Source of the DNA: Gerris lacustris
Taxonomy: Eukaryota; Arthropoda; Insecta; Hemiptera; Gerridae
DNA: 64,000 nucleotides
NCBI GenBank assembly: GCA_951217055.1
Contig: OX578281.1
Span: 29,575,101-29,639,100 of the forward strand
Direction: 5' to 3'
This document shows, piece by piece, positions 33,599 through 46,620 of this stretch; the stretch's first letter is position 1, and each line of letters starts with the position of its first letter. The translations under genes and the position numbers were made by a program. Under the pieces are notes generated by a model. It searched no databases. It was not told the origin of the DNA and saw only the letters and a list, made by a program, of their open reading frames with translations.

Positions 33599-33985
33599 GG
33601 TTGAGATGTAGCGTATCTGGGGAATCACGTATAGAAATGGGAAAACTGGCAAATATAATTAAAGTGTTTCCTGTATATTGATAAAAATTGCATTATGTAT
33701 GGATACTTTTTCATTTCATACTCTCTCGAAAAACCAGATACGCTACATTGAAGCCCAGTTAATCTAGACAGATACATATGCCCAAGATTCACAAAATCGA
33801 CCTGTATACAGCTGCCTCAAAATAGAGGACTGAACATGGAAAATGTATTAAGAGAAAACTTATAAAATGAAGAAGTATCCATAATTGGTGCATTTTTGAT
33901 CAAACTAGAGAAAATACTTTAATTATATGTGCCAGTTTTTTTTTTTCATTTCTATACATGATACCCCAGATACGCCACATCAACC
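33599..33985. repeat. Foldback cluster with GATGTAGCGTATCTGG ends
   Basis: The left arm from 33599 (GATGTAGCGTATCTGGGG) through about 33727 is inverted at about 33850-33985 (ending CCCCAGATACGCCACATC). A third, short copy of the end, CCAGATACGCTACAT, sits at 33735-33749. The simplest reading is a ~145-bp TIR element (33603-33749) with a second, inverted copy alongside. Confidence 0.6.
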
Positions 33986-34787
33986 AACATAAATATTTCA
34001 TTGGCTACTGAAATACTGAAAATATGTGATGCTATGAAATCTAAACAAAAAAATTATGAGGCATTAATAATTTTTGTTTTGATTTAAAAAAGACAACTAA
34101 TTGGTCCGCATTTATTAATCCGATAGTAAAGTTTTTTTATTAGATTTTATTTGGGGCTATTTTTGTTCTTGTTATAATTTCTAGATAATTTTTTAAAAAA
34201 TATTGTATTCTATTTCTATAAATCTGACTTATTTTTATAAAACAGGCCTTGGATTGTGCTGCACTCTAGTTTTGCAAAAGGCAACAGAAACAAAGAATTC
34301 GTTTCCTAATATTATCAATCATCTGCGTTATTCCGATTTTATAAGTCAAAGGTAAACAAATTAGAAGTTATTTAATAATAAATGACTATCACTTGACTGT
34401 AAAAATATATATATTATTAATTTATTAATGAAGTAAATTTATTTATAAAAAAAAAACAATTTTTAAGACGTAAATAAGGGGGGTTAAAGGTTAGTGACCT
34501 CTTTAACTTATTAAAGAGGCAAGAAGTTTCAATGAATGTAGAAAAAAATATATATCTTATGTCGACCATAAATAAATTATAAAGTTACTTCTTTTCACAC
34601 GCTTTATTTTTAAAATGAAAATAATATAAATCTATTTCTAATCAAGAAACGTACCGAGGAATATGACGTTTTAAAAACATGTACATAATTAGGGAAATAT
34701 CAAGTATTGACTTTCTGTTCCGCATTTTTTAGTGAATTAATATCGGCAATGTTGGCTAAACTGTTTTAGAATGTCAGTGAAAACAAA

Positions 34788-34878
34788 ATGGCAGTGTGGT
34801 TCAATGAAAACATTGTTCGAATTAGAAAATCGTGTGTTTTTTTGTGTTTAAGTGTTGTTCTAGTACAAGGAAAATTAG
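34788..34878 (+). CDS. Likely first coding exon of an unidentified secreted or membrane protein
   Basis: The ATG sits in a good animal start context (AAACAAAATGG) with an in-frame TAG 21 nt upstream (34767-34769). The exon encodes MAVWFNENIVRIRKS followed by CVFLCLSVVLVQGKLG, a classic signal peptide with a basic n-region and a hydrophobic core. It ends in phase 1 at a consensus donor, TTAG|GTAAGC. I could not find a following exon in the remaining 29 kb, so the first intron would be at least that long and the protein family is unknown. Long first introns after a signal-peptide exon are common for receptors and adhesion proteins. The call rests on these local signals only. Confidence 0.55.
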
Positions 34879-36150
34879 GTAAGCATTTTCATTACTTTAT
34901 TATAATAATTTTGTTGAGTTAAGAATAGGTTAAATTCACTGCTGGGAGTCGCGTATGGTTCACTCCACCTTGGCTCCCAAAACTTACTGTGTACGTCGTT
35001 TTCTGGAATGAGTTTTTAATGTATCATGTGTTTTATTCATTGTTTACTTATTTTTTCGGCTTATTTAACAGTTGTTAACTCTCTTTCTAAGAATATGTTT
35101 AATTATACGATATTTATAAGAAGGTTTTGGTTCTAAGAACTTCGTTCACTGCGTATCTTTTATCTGTAATGCCTGGCATGGATAAACTATCTCAAGTTAC
35201 GATCTACAAATTGTAAATGAACTATTCAACTAGAGATTTTTATCTTCCTTGTATTTTTTTATCCACATATTCAAAAGCCCTCCTACCTTGTTGAATTATC
35301 CAATTTTAATTTGTTTCTTCGGTTAAACTTTTGTCATTACTTTCCTGATTAAATAAAGTGTTCTCAAAACGACAGGAAGATTATTAAGTTCATTCATATA
35401 GCCACTATTTGTTTACATTATATCAATCTTAGTTAATTTTAAGAAGTAATTGCGTAGTTTTATCTCATTTGTTTTAGTCATTTGGTAAATATAATTGATA
35501 AGATTAGGGGTTGCTACTTATTAATTTTTTAAACAATATGAAAAAATTGTCAACAATTAATGTTAATTTTTTTATCACCTTGATAAGGATCTATCTTTTG
35601 CATCTTTTCTCCCATGAATTAACAGTAAATATAACATCATATTTTATCTTTTATTACATTTATATTTCTTAGAGGTGACAGACATTGAATTTAAAGATAC
35701 AATTTATTTCAGTCTGGAAACAATTAATGTGATGCTTAGTGAATATTTGGACCAAAGAAACTATATTTTGCTACATGTCCTGTTTATAGCAATATTTAAA
35801 GTGGGAACTAATTAATCAGCTGTGTATAATAAAATTATACTACTGCTTTTACCTTTTATTGATCTTAATATGACAATTTTGTGCTAATTTTACACTTTTA
35901 GAAAAGGTTTTTTTAGTTGTTACCGTTAGTCCTTTTAGGCTATACTCTAGAATACGCTACCACATCTGATAAAGCTTACATTAAGTAATGTTCCTTTGTT
36001 TAAATGATATTTAGAGAAATTATTATTATCTCTACAGTGTGTTGAAGTGATAATATCCCTTAGTCCAAAAGTAATATTATCTCTCCAGTATATAGAAGAA
36101 TAATATCCCTTAGTCTCATAACAAATATCCGGTAGGGTACCTACTGTATT
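34879..36150. other. Presumed first intron, AT-rich, nothing recognised
   Basis: No repeat ends or coding frames that I can support. Confidence 0.35.
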
Positions 36151-36388
36151 CTATAGTTTTACCATACTTTGTAGTTTAAATCAAATTATAATTATTATTA
36201 ACAAAGGGAGACAGACAGAGAAAAATAGACTCCAGCTATACTGGAAATATAGAGGCCCGTGGTTCAAGTCCCGGCTCTGGAGTCTATTTTTCTCTGTCTG
36301 TCTCCCTTTGTTAATAATTATTATAATTTGATTTAAATTAAAATTTAAACTTTCCGTAGTATGAATACTACCTAAAACTTAAAAATGA
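36151..36388 (+). repeat. Family A foldback element with tRNA-like core
   Basis: Two long inner arms (about 36174-36228 and 36279-36350) are close to perfect inverted repeats: TAACAAAGGGAGACAGACAG on the left and CTGTCTGTCTCCCTTTGTTA on the right. Between them lies a tRNA-like fragment with anticodon-arm-like CTATACTGGAAATATAG and a T arm GTGGTTCAAGTCCCGG. The outer TIR (CTACGGAAAGTTTAAA-type) is intact on the right and degraded on the left. Confidence 0.7.
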
Positions 36389-36389
36389 A

Positions 36390-39300
36390 ACATAGTTTGT
36401 AGTCTTATGGCCATTTTTGCTCATGTAACCCAATCTAATGTGCTCCAGGTAGTTGATGTGGTTATTAAGCAACTTCATATATCTTCCAGTGCCAAACATT
36501 CTCTTAGGTTATTAACATCCACTTTGACATTTTTACACTAAAGGTATTTTGGCCGAAGTCTCACAGTCTTATACCATATTGAATGATAACCAAAGTGCAT
36601 ATTCCGTTATATTAATTTGCAAACTTATTATTTCTTTTATGAACAAAACATTTTTATAAGAAAGAAAGGAAAGGGTATTGGGGATTTGGTCCTATAGTTG
36701 AGTTGAAGCAACTAACCTGGTCTGTATATCATACTTAACAGCACCCTAAATAAATAACAACCAATTCCAATTTTTTAGTGAAAATGAGTTTGGTATAAGG
36801 AAGGTTCTTGTTAAATGCATCCTTTTTATTGCTAGGACAACCAATATCCTGAATTTTTCCATGAACGTAACTCATTTTCCTTAAGAATTAAAATTGGTTG
36901 TTTGTATTCTAAGATACAGGTATGAAAAATAAGAAACTGTCTCTCTGTGTAAAATAATACTTGTTTATTTATCAAATAAGCTTTTAGCCTTTATAAGGCC
37001 ATCATCTAGAAACTAGAGTTACATTTATTAAATAATATGAAGGGGTTGTGTCTGTATTATGTTGGAGACCAATGTAGGCCTAATGCTGCTGTGATAAATA
37101 ATGAAGTGTTATTTTATGTTCAGAGACTGTTTCTTTGAATCCATTTGATGCTCTATATCTACGATTTCATTCCTTAACTATATGTATGTTATGTGTTGCA
37201 TCTAATTTTGCTTCTTATAGAATTACAAAGTGGTATGGCCTCAATTATCGATAAACCCACTATCTTGTTGATGTTTATCTAGCATCGTGAGTTCATGGGT
37301 AGCACTTGACAGAAGACTGACACATAAAACTGATTGGGGTATATGTACCAACCCTTAGTCACTCATCAATAAAATTTTATGAATCCTTTGTTTGAAGTTT
37401 CAAAAATGATACAGATTCATAAGTTAATTACCTATCTTTAGTAGAATAGAGCAATCACTGATTTGCAACTTACTTACTTCCGCCGGCTCTACAGTTCTAG
37501 GTGTGTGCTTACTTATTGAACCAATCCTCGCTATTTTTCTCTATTCTGGATCACAGTTCTCCAAGCTGCAACTCTGAGAGTCTGTAGGTCCTCCCTGACA
37601 TCGTTCAGTCATCCTTTCATTTGAGCTTCCATAATGCTTTTTTTAAAATTGGCAACTATTGGATTTCAATATTTTTTAAGCAAAACTTCTAAATCCATTA
37701 AATCGTGTCAGAAACAAAAATACATAGTTAAGCTAACTATGAAAATTTAGATATATAGTTTAATGAATAAACTTAAGTGTTAGAAGTTTGAACAATGAAA
37801 CTCTCATATCAGCTAATTTTGGTACGCTATGTTTTTGTTTGTGTTTTTTTGTTTAATAATTCCCATCTTAAATAGCCTAAACCTTTTTAATTACATTAGA
37901 ATTTAAAACAATGAAAGTATCTAATCAGCTGACTTTGGTATAGAATTTTTAAAAAAAAAATTATTTTCATAAAATAGTCTGAACGTTTTGAGTTGGTAAA
38001 TCAAAAAAAGTTAAGATAAAGTGCAGTTTTTCTTAAACTTTATCTTGCAAAATGTACTCTGATTTTAAACCGTGAATCACGACTTCATTATCTGGGAAAC
38101 ACAACTTTTAATCAGGTTCTAAGGTTATCAAATAGAGGATAGACTTTGTTTCAATTGTAAAATTTATGGGGAGTCAAATAACATTATTTTTTTGTTGTTG
38201 TGAATAATTATTTTTTATCAAAGGTTTAGTGTGGTTAGTATTTTAATTAATGTTTAAATCTAAGTATTAATGATATCAACTGATATTTGCCAGCCTCAAA
38301 TTCTATTTTGTTTTATCAATGAATTAGAATTTAAGGCTAGCTATAATATCAGTCAAACATAAAAAAAATGTTTACTCCTAAATGTTTTAGGTTTACAGAC
38401 ATTTCGGAAAATATACTCATATTTCTTCCTCAAGGTATAATACAAGAATATATTTTTCTAATATATAAATACTAAATCTTTTATTTCTCTTAATCTATTA
38501 TTCATTTTAATATTTATTGTAAATATAACATTTAAATGAAGGGCTAGGATAGTGTGTGGGTCATTCTTATTTATGGGCATTTGCTGTACCACCACTTCAG
38601 ACACAATCTGACATGTCTCAGTGGGATATTTCAGATATGGTAGCAATTGGTTCATAACTCTATATACATATAACGCAAACTTATAAAATAAATATAATAT
38701 ATTTTATTTTTTTCTCTGGATGAGTTGCTTAGCTGTGGCTCCATAAGCCACATTATTTACTTTGTAAATAATGGTTTATAGTCATTTACATAAATATTAT
38801 GGTACATTTTGGAGCCATCTCTTATAAATCTATCAATCTTTGTGGGTAAGGAATTGCTTATATGCCAGACTTCCTTTGGCGATTAAGGCTGATGATTAGT
38901 AAGCGATTTATCTCATATTTTATTGATAAGGAACAGTTTATCTGACTGATTATTTTTTTTAATTTCTCAAGGATTTATTATCAGCTGATAAAATTTAACT
39001 GATTTATCTATGTACCCTTGCCTTTGTGTTTAAAGATTATGTATAATTTGAAATATAAGATTAAATAATGCTAGCCTATAAAAGCAAAGTTTTTATTAGT
39101 AGAACAAAGTTTAAAACAAGTTTTTTTTTCCTTTTATATTTATGCATTTTGGTTGTGTAAGACATTGGCAATGTGTATATAAACACACACTTTGAAAATT
39201 GTCATAACAATCACACTTATTGAGTTTGTATGAGCAACATCATTAATCAGTGTGTGTATTAGGGTGGGTGACCCTAAAATTTGATAGAATGTTTTTGTTT

Positions 39301-40783
39301 TGGTACAAAGTCTAAGGCCAAGTTTAAGCTTGATTGGATGCCAGGAAGAGGTTTATTTAATTAACCCTCAAAAGATTAAATTAACAAAATTGAAGTTAAT
39401 ATGAAGGATTTAGAAATATTCTCTTTGTAAGCATTACTGAATGAAATTCAGATTTAATCAACTACAGTAGCAAATTTTTCATATATGATAGTTTTGATCA
39501 TTTTATAATGTGGATAAAAAAGCAAGCTTATAAGGAGAAGGGATTGAGATTATGCTAAAAGCATGGTATAACTTGTGTTAATATAGCTTACCAATGGTCA
39601 TCTTAATGGGTATTAGACCTTCATCTTCATAGGATGACATTAGAAGTACTGATGATGCTTACCAATTGAATAACCCTTTATATTCCATGATGCAATGCCC
39701 CTCAAGTAGCCAGGGCCTACTAGTCTTTACTCTTAGTTTAGTAATGAATGGCAATAGTGCCAGGCCAGGATATTATCATTATTATCTAGTTTATTCTTGC
39801 TAATTGGAAGTGTAGGATTCAGTATTAGCTGTGTTCAGAATCTTTTGCGAAATCAAATCAAGATTTGGTTTATCTCAGTACATATTGCTGTTAAGATAGG
39901 GTGACCATACGTCTTGTTTTCCGGCGTCCTGTCGGTTTCCGAAAATGTCCATAGGTCTGTAGGTGTAGGACATTTTCCATTAGGTCTGGGTATAATAAAA
40001 AAAAAAAAAAAAAAATTCCATACTTCATGATTTGGAGACGTTTCCAATCTTAGTAAATATGTTATTTATCAACTGGTTGCTTCTCAAATGTGTCATATTT
40101 ACTCATCATCACTTTGAAAATGAAAAAGAAACAACAGAACAAAAAAAAAAAAAAAAAAAACAATAGTTCTTTACACAACACAAAGTATTTGTAATAACAA
40201 ATAACCTGTTTTGGACTAAACGTTATATGGCCACTCTATGTTAAGAGAGATCCTGATATCATATGATAAGGCTTGTTGCAATCCTGCAACTTTGTCCAAT
40301 TAGAAGTTGTGTACTCAGTTATAGCCCAAGTTAAAAATTAAATTCAACTAATAATTCTAAACAATAAGACTCAAGGGGAGACAGTGTTGATTTAGTGGGT
40401 GTGTAATTATTTAGTCAAAAAGGATCCAAATGTGATTAGTTTGTTAAGCCAGGCCTCTCTGTGTCCTATTACTTCTTCTAATATTTACAAGTATATTTAT
40501 AATACTCTTACAATTAATTTGTTGAAATACATTTTTATGTATAACAAAGTTCATACGTTTTTGCTATGACTACAATCTTACTTATGTTCTTTGTTGGAAC
40601 TGGAACAACTACCTTGCTTTGTTAAGAAATACCAAACATTTGTCTAGCCTCTCTTTATTCATTGACATGGTTTTAACCCAAGGTTTCATGAATCTCAACT
40701 GTAATGAAGTTGGTTTTAAGGTTGTGAATTTATTACGATGACTCAATTTATGTATACCTTAACTATAGAAAGGATTATTTATA
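36390..40783. other. AT-rich region with scattered relics
   Basis: One LINE relic (37480-37640) and A runs near 39998 and 40141. I see no coding exon. Confidence 0.35.
37480..37640 (-). repeat. LINE reverse-transcriptase C-terminal relic
   Basis: The minus strand reads LNDVREDLQTLRVAAWRTVI then QNREK in broken frame, like the conserved end of RTE/jockey-type ORF2 (RWxDDVRxDLxxLxVxxWRxxAxDRxxW). Stops interrupt it. Confidence 0.5.
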
Positions 40784-40848
40784 ATTTAAATCAAATTATA
40801 ATTATTATTAACACTTCCATAGTATGAATACTACCAAAAACTTAAAAA
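40784..40848. repeat. Family A remnant
   Basis: Holds the inner AT arm (ATTTAAATCAAATTATAATT) joined directly to the outer TIR (CATAGTATGAATACTACCAA then AAACTTAAAAA). The tRNA-like core is deleted. Confidence 0.6.
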
Positions 40849-40898
40849 TTAAGGATTATTTATTGTGTTTAACCTTAAAACAACAAGTAGATCATCTC

Positions 40899-41687
40899 CA
40901 GTGCCGGATTTACGACTAGGCCGCGGCCTAGGGCTTCGGTCTTAGGGGGGCCGCAGATATAGGCAATACATTGATATGACTTGCCGCTCAGCGCCTTTAC
41001 ACAGTACATTCTAAGAAGTATTTCTTATTGATAAGTTAGTTATTCAATTGTTACTCCAAATAAGAGTGATCACCTATCAAGTGACAAGCTAACATCAACT
41101 TGATTTTTGGTCTACTAACTAATTTTGAACTCAGGATCATGAAAGTCACATTGTTTACCAAAATGGCCGGGACATGGCCGCTTACTATCAATTTTTTTTT
41201 TTGTTATTTTTTCTTTTTTTAAATGCCTATTGCCAAGCTGACGAGCTTATGTTCCGCAGACGAACTTAGCCGACCACATATTTTTTACAGGCACCAAAAG
41301 ATTAACTTGATGTTAGTCAAACACTCTTTTGCACGTCATCTCCTAAACCATACATTTATATTTATAAGTTTTTAAAAAAAATAAAATTCAATAAAAAGTG
41401 TGAGTTTTATCGGCCTATTTATTAAAACCTAACCACATATTTTGTAGTAGGTACGTAAAACCAAATTAAAAAGTATTTCAACAATTAAAAAAAATCATCC
41501 AATTTATTATAATTTTTTGACATTAGTTAAGTTAGGCCTACGAATATTAACTTACCATACCGGTTTTGTAAAAAAAAATCAAAGAAAACCCAATTATAGA
41601 ACTTGAATTTAGATCAAAAAACAATGTGGGGGAGGGGCCGCTAGTAAAATTTGGCCTAGGGCCTCAAAAATCCTAAAACCGGCACTG
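40899..41687. mobile_element. hAT-like non-autonomous element, 0.79 kb
   Basis: Ends CAGTGCCGG and CCGGCACTG, with further inverted GGCCTAGGGC / GGCCTAGGGCC blocks inside. The flanking 8-mers ATCATCTC (40891-40898) and ACCATCTC (41688-41695) differ at one base, consistent with an old hAT target duplication. No transposase is visible. Confidence 0.78.
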
Positions 41688-41695
41688 ACCATCTC

Positions 41696-43463
41696 AGTAG
41701 GGATATTTGAGTTCTCATGATCAAATCATGGAGCTTTGACGTCACAAAAGTAGGTACTTAAACCTTCCATCCAGGTTTTAAATCCTGGACCAATTTATTC
41801 ACAACTTGTACATGTGGGGTCCTTGTGGACGAATCGCCTATTCTTTGTAGTGTTCTCTTTACTGTTTATGAAAAGCCGAGTACCATCCTCCTTTCAATGG
41901 GGACATAAGCATAGGATTTTAGACTTATAGTTAATTATAGACTTAATATAGATTACGAGTTTTTTCTAGAACCTAAAAACTTGCTCTACATTGATTCCTT
42001 ATGACTTGCTAAATGGTTATTTGACTAAGAATGGTTTAAGGATGATTTTTATTTTTCAGTACTCACAAAATGTCTTTGCAGTCCACGTAGCCATAAGTTT
42101 AAGAAAATATCTTACTATTCAAGGAGGAATTGAAAGTTACTTGAGTTTTAAATCAGTCAGTCAGTATAACTGGGGAGTTCTCAGCTAGGTTCCATGTAAT
42201 TCTAGGTTTCCACAACACATAGCTAGCTTATCTGTAATGAACAGTGAATAGCACTGGCAAATAACTAAACTCAGCAAATAACTGAACTCTCACAATGGAA
42301 GAAGATAATAAACTGTCTATGAGAAAAGTCTGAAGTTCTAGCATTTGATTATTACATTATGATGACCAGTCGCGGAAACCTATGCACTGAGAGAAAGAGA
42401 TTAATTTTTGAAAATCTCCTTTAGGTTGACTATTTTTGATTTACTCAAGTGTAAAATCAGTTATTTTTTAAGTGACGTTCTCCTATTTCATCTGTATACT
42501 AAAACCGCACATGAAACTTAAATCCTTTGGTTTTAAACTGCCATTATAATTTATGTGGGATCATCATTTGTAGTGTAGTAGTATTTTTTCCAAAGTCTTT
42601 GGATTCTTTTCGAAGTTTTTAAAGATCGGAAACCACTGTTGCTGTAACTATTAAAGTAACATAAACCCTCCATTACGTTTATACACTAACTCCTCTTAGT
42701 TGTCTTTCTCTCTTTCTTGGTATTTCTTCAGTTATATTCCTTCTCTTTCTCAAAGGATGCAGGATCCAGTAACTTCTCACTCGTTCCTTCTTAAGGAGAT
42801 CTGTATCTCCCTCATCCTAAGGTTTGGTTTCTTTTTATGATTCAGGCCAGAAGTTTCTTACCTAACGAACTGTGACGCCATAACGTTCAAAGGTCCGGAG
42901 GGTTAATTTTTTTTAACTTCTTATTTTATATATATATATATATACTTTTTTTAGTGGGCCGTCCTTTCACACCTTTTGGCTTTAGGTTATTTTTATTCTT
43001 TTGTACTAGGACTACAGACCTTTTACCCTCTTCCAATTTTCTTTACAGATTTCAAACTTATTTTATTTTTATAATAATTATTATTATTTTATTTTTTACC
43101 GTTATAAAAAAACTCTATAAAATGTTATTTATTATTAGATTCTAAACTGATATATATGCTGGTTACAACGCTAAACTGGATGCCCTAAAACAATCGATTG
43201 CAGGAAGTGGGAGAGCCAATACGTATTCGCGGTTTCACTCGCAATTCGTGACTTCTAATGAAATTAATTGCATCACACCTAAACGTTTTCAATTTTTTAG
43301 GCCTTTTAAAATCTACACGACGAAAAAAGCTATTGCTCTCAAAGTGTATATCTGTTAACTGTGAACAAATATTGTGAAAAAGTTAAAAGATCAATAGATT
43401 TGAATTTTTTTACTAGTCAAACAATTATTAATAAATAACTATATATTTCAAGAATATAAGAAC
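41696..43463. other. AT-rich region, nothing recognised
   Basis: A (TA)n run lies at about 42928-42944. I see no coding exon or bounded element. Confidence 0.35.
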
Positions 43464-44105
43464 TAGTCTGCCATTTAGTATGGCACATAGCTTCCTCGCG
43501 TATTTCGTAAATTTTAATGTTCATGCTTTTACCACCTAGAACCTGGGACCCGAGTGCCCATGGCGCTCGAAAGGAAGAGCAAAAATCTTTACTACCCCCC
43601 TCGATCTTGGGCTTATTTTTCTTCTCCCACTGTTCCCTAAAAGGGAGCATATCGATACAGAGATTTGCCCTTTTATATATTACAGGGTATTGTCAAATTT
43701 GTTTAATCCCCCTCCTCCCGTTTTTTAAATTTGTTTTAATGTTTTACATATATTCAATTTTGGAACATTTTAAGAGTGTAGACGGTTGATATTAATCTGG
43801 TGCTATCTGTGATCTACTTTCGACAAACTATCCGAAGTTCATGAAAAAAGCAGACAAGTACTTTTGAAGATATAGATGTAAATAAATGTATGTTTGTGAG
43901 CTTGTTGAAGAGAAACATATGAGCGAAGAAGGTTGAAACTTATATGGGACTAACAATAGGATAATTATGACCTACCATCCAATTTTTAATTAAATCGAAG
44001 AGGTGGTTTTTAAGTTATGTTTGCAAAAATTGAGTGACAAACTAACAGACCGCATAGACAGACACGGAACTATAAATGTTCCCTGATGTCTAAAACGGAT
44101 TTATA
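43464..44105 (+). repeat. Terminal-hairpin repeat family, copy lacking the right end
   Basis: Starts AGTCTGCCATTTAGTATGGC with ACATAGCTTCCTCGCG, then follows the family order (ATAGATGTAAATAAATGTATG, GGTTGAAACTTATATGGGAC, GTTCCCTGATGTCTAAAACG), and stops before the terminal hairpin. Confidence 0.7.
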
Positions 44106-44728
44106 CAGAAGTGTAATATCCCTTTATTGCTTTTTGTCAAGGTACTTTAAACTATATTTCCTTTGTCTTAATACTTATTCAACTAAGGCTTTGTCTCATA
44201 ACTCATAAACCTGGTTCACTTTGGTACCCCTTTTTTAAGAGGTTACTCAATTAAAGAGTTCCGAAACGCATACTTAAATAGCACAGCGTATAAATAGCCT
44301 TTCAAATTTCAATGATGTATTTATAATTAATTTTCTTTTAGATAATTAAAATTGTCCGCCTTTAATTTTTTAAATTAAATAATTGATTGTGTTAGAGGTG
44401 TATAAATTTCCTACACCTACACGATTTTTCTTTTATCTTAACGGATCTCTTATTTTTGCGCTCCCTTATTTATTGCTTTTAGATATACCTACCTAATCGA
44501 ATTATTATGTTTAATTCTGATTAACTTTAAATTCAAAGAGAAACACAATGGATAATGATAATTAAGCGTAAACGAGTGATATCACATTAGGGAAGTAATA
44601 GCACTAAGTTTGCAATAATTATTTTTCAGTTGTATTCTTTATACATACCAATCTGCATATTGAATATCGAACCGATATTTATTATAATGAATAAGATAGT
44701 ATAACTACTTCAATGTTATTAATAAATG

Positions 44729-44768
<40 letters not shown>

Positions 44769-46099
44769 ATAAAGTTTATCAACAAAGAAAGGATCAGAGA
44801 CATATAAAAAAAGTCTGTAAGACAGACAAACTGATAGACAAAGTTTGTAAGTTACAAGCTAAACGACTATTATTTTAATTTATCAGATGACAAAAATTTG
44901 CAAACAATAGAAACCAATTTTCTTGTCAACAATGAAAAACAAAAAAAAAAAAAAAAAATGAAAACAGCCTATAAAGAACAATTTACTAAACTCTAGTTAA
45001 TAACAAAAATTAGCATATAGAGTGGACTTTTTTTTTTTAAACAGGAAATAATAAATATAAACTATATACTATGGTATGACGTCAGATTTAATATGGTTTA
45101 TTTAGAGGGGGAAAAACTCAAGAAATTAAATATATATATATATATTATGTATAAGGACATGATTGATCAGTAGTGATGCCAACCTAGGAATAAAATAGAA
45201 TAGAATATTTTATTCTTCCGGTGAAGAAGGGGAGATAGATAGCTTGCTCAGCTTCAGAAAGTACGAATTGATCTAATAATACAGTTTACGTCTTCATTCT
45301 CTTGGCTTCTATTTCATTTACGTGAGATGAAAAAAGACTAATGATTTAAATTTTTTTCTACGTATCTCATATTATAAAGTAATTTATAGACAATGCAATA
45401 AATAATGAATAAAAAAAAATCTACATAAGAAGAAATAGGTTATTTCAGTTTTCAAATCTGGCAACTAATGATTCACGTTCAAAAATATAGATCTAAGAAC
45501 AACACAAAACAAAAAAATGACTAAAAATAGACTTAATGATCTTGAAGTGCAAATAGCATTTGACATTTATTTTTTCCGCGATCTATTTAATTCGTTAATG
45601 TTTCCTTATAGAAAGTTCAAAAGCATTTTTTTTTTCTTCTTCATCATCATCTTGAGCTTTCTGAATTCGTGTAATACGTTTATTTACAATACCCTAGTAT
45701 TCTCTGCTGACGGAGAAGGCCGGGCCACATCAGCGTGTCGCATCGCCAGAAAGCTTATCAGATTACAGGGATTAGTCTATTAACTTTTTATTTATATCAA
45801 ATTTTATCAGTTATATAATCGAGCAGTATTCGAACGACTGTGTCGACTCACCTCGAAATGATTTGTTATTGTCAAGCTAAAGCAACCAAATTTATTTCAC
45901 TAATAATAAATGTTTGTTTTAATTTGTTGGTCTTCAAATAGATATACATAATAACTTATCTATGTAGATATCTAAATTAATTTACTTAATTTTACTTGTT
46001 TTTCTAATTATAAAATTAAGCCCCTTGCGTATCAATATAACGCAATAGTATTAATATTATCACATCATTTGGGTTTAGGGCTGGTTGAGTTAAATGGGG
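44106..46099. other. AT-rich region, little recognised
   Basis: Contains the (TA)n run, A runs at about 44940, and a piece (about 45915-46025) shared with the TIR element at 6113. I see no coding exon. Confidence 0.35.
44731..44771. repeat. (TA)n microsatellite
   Basis: About 15 AT dinucleotides ending in GTATGTATAT. Confidence 0.9.
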
Positions 46100-46620
46100 A
46101 ACTGTAAATTGCACCATTTTTTTTTAACGAAGTAGATCAAACTTTGTAAATTGCACCACTCCAATTTAAAACGAAGTAAGTCAAACCATGTAAATTTCAC
46201 CACTACCTCTTGAAACGAAGGAAGTAAAAAATTGTGTAAATTACACCACTAAATGTCCCTTTGTCTAACTTAATGATTGGTCTAATAGATTTTGTCACAT
46301 AAGTGTGATGTTCCTTTGTCCCAAAATACATTAGACTAAATGTACCTTTGTCATCATTATTTGATTGTTAGACTAACAGATATATTCACTTTCAATTACA
46401 GAAGTGTGATATTTCTTTGTCCTAATGTACATTGTACAAAAGAGGTTGAAAGGAATTAGTGCAATTTACACAGTTTGACCTACCTCGTTCTGGAAGTCAG
46501 TGGTGCAATTTACACTATTTTCCTTACCTCGTTTTGAGAAGTAGTGGTGCAATTTACACTGTTTTTCTTACTTCGTAAAACATTCTTTTTTACTTCTGTT
46601 AAAAAAAATTGTGCAATTGA
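46100..46620. repeat. Foldback element with tandem-repeat arms
   Basis: The left arm holds four units of TGTAAATTGCACCACT followed by an AAACGAAGTAAGTCAAAC-like spacer, at about 46103, 46145, 46190 and 46235. The right arm holds the same unit inverted (AGTGGTGCAATTTACACT) at about 46458, 46501 and 46546, with a fourth weak one near 46607. The spacing is about 42-45 bp. The middle has its own repeated phrase (AGAAGTGTGATNTTCCTTTGTC-like, twice). No coding frame. Confidence 0.75.

Larger units (their letters stand above)
31294..34787. other. Intergenic between RpL34 and the signal-peptide exon
   Basis: Contains the Tigger-like MITE, a dispersed repeat copy, the foldback cluster and an A run at about 33132. 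I see no coding exon. The last few hundred bases should include the promoter and 5' UTR of the exon at 34788. Confidence 0.4.

Noticed and set aside
43517..43789. Overlapping open frames on both strands
   Set aside because: They lie within a copy of the terminal-hairpin repeat; no coding evidence.
46100..46620. CRISPR-like array from evenly spaced repeats
   Set aside because: Units invert about a centre, the spacers are themselves repeated, and the genome is eukaryotic.
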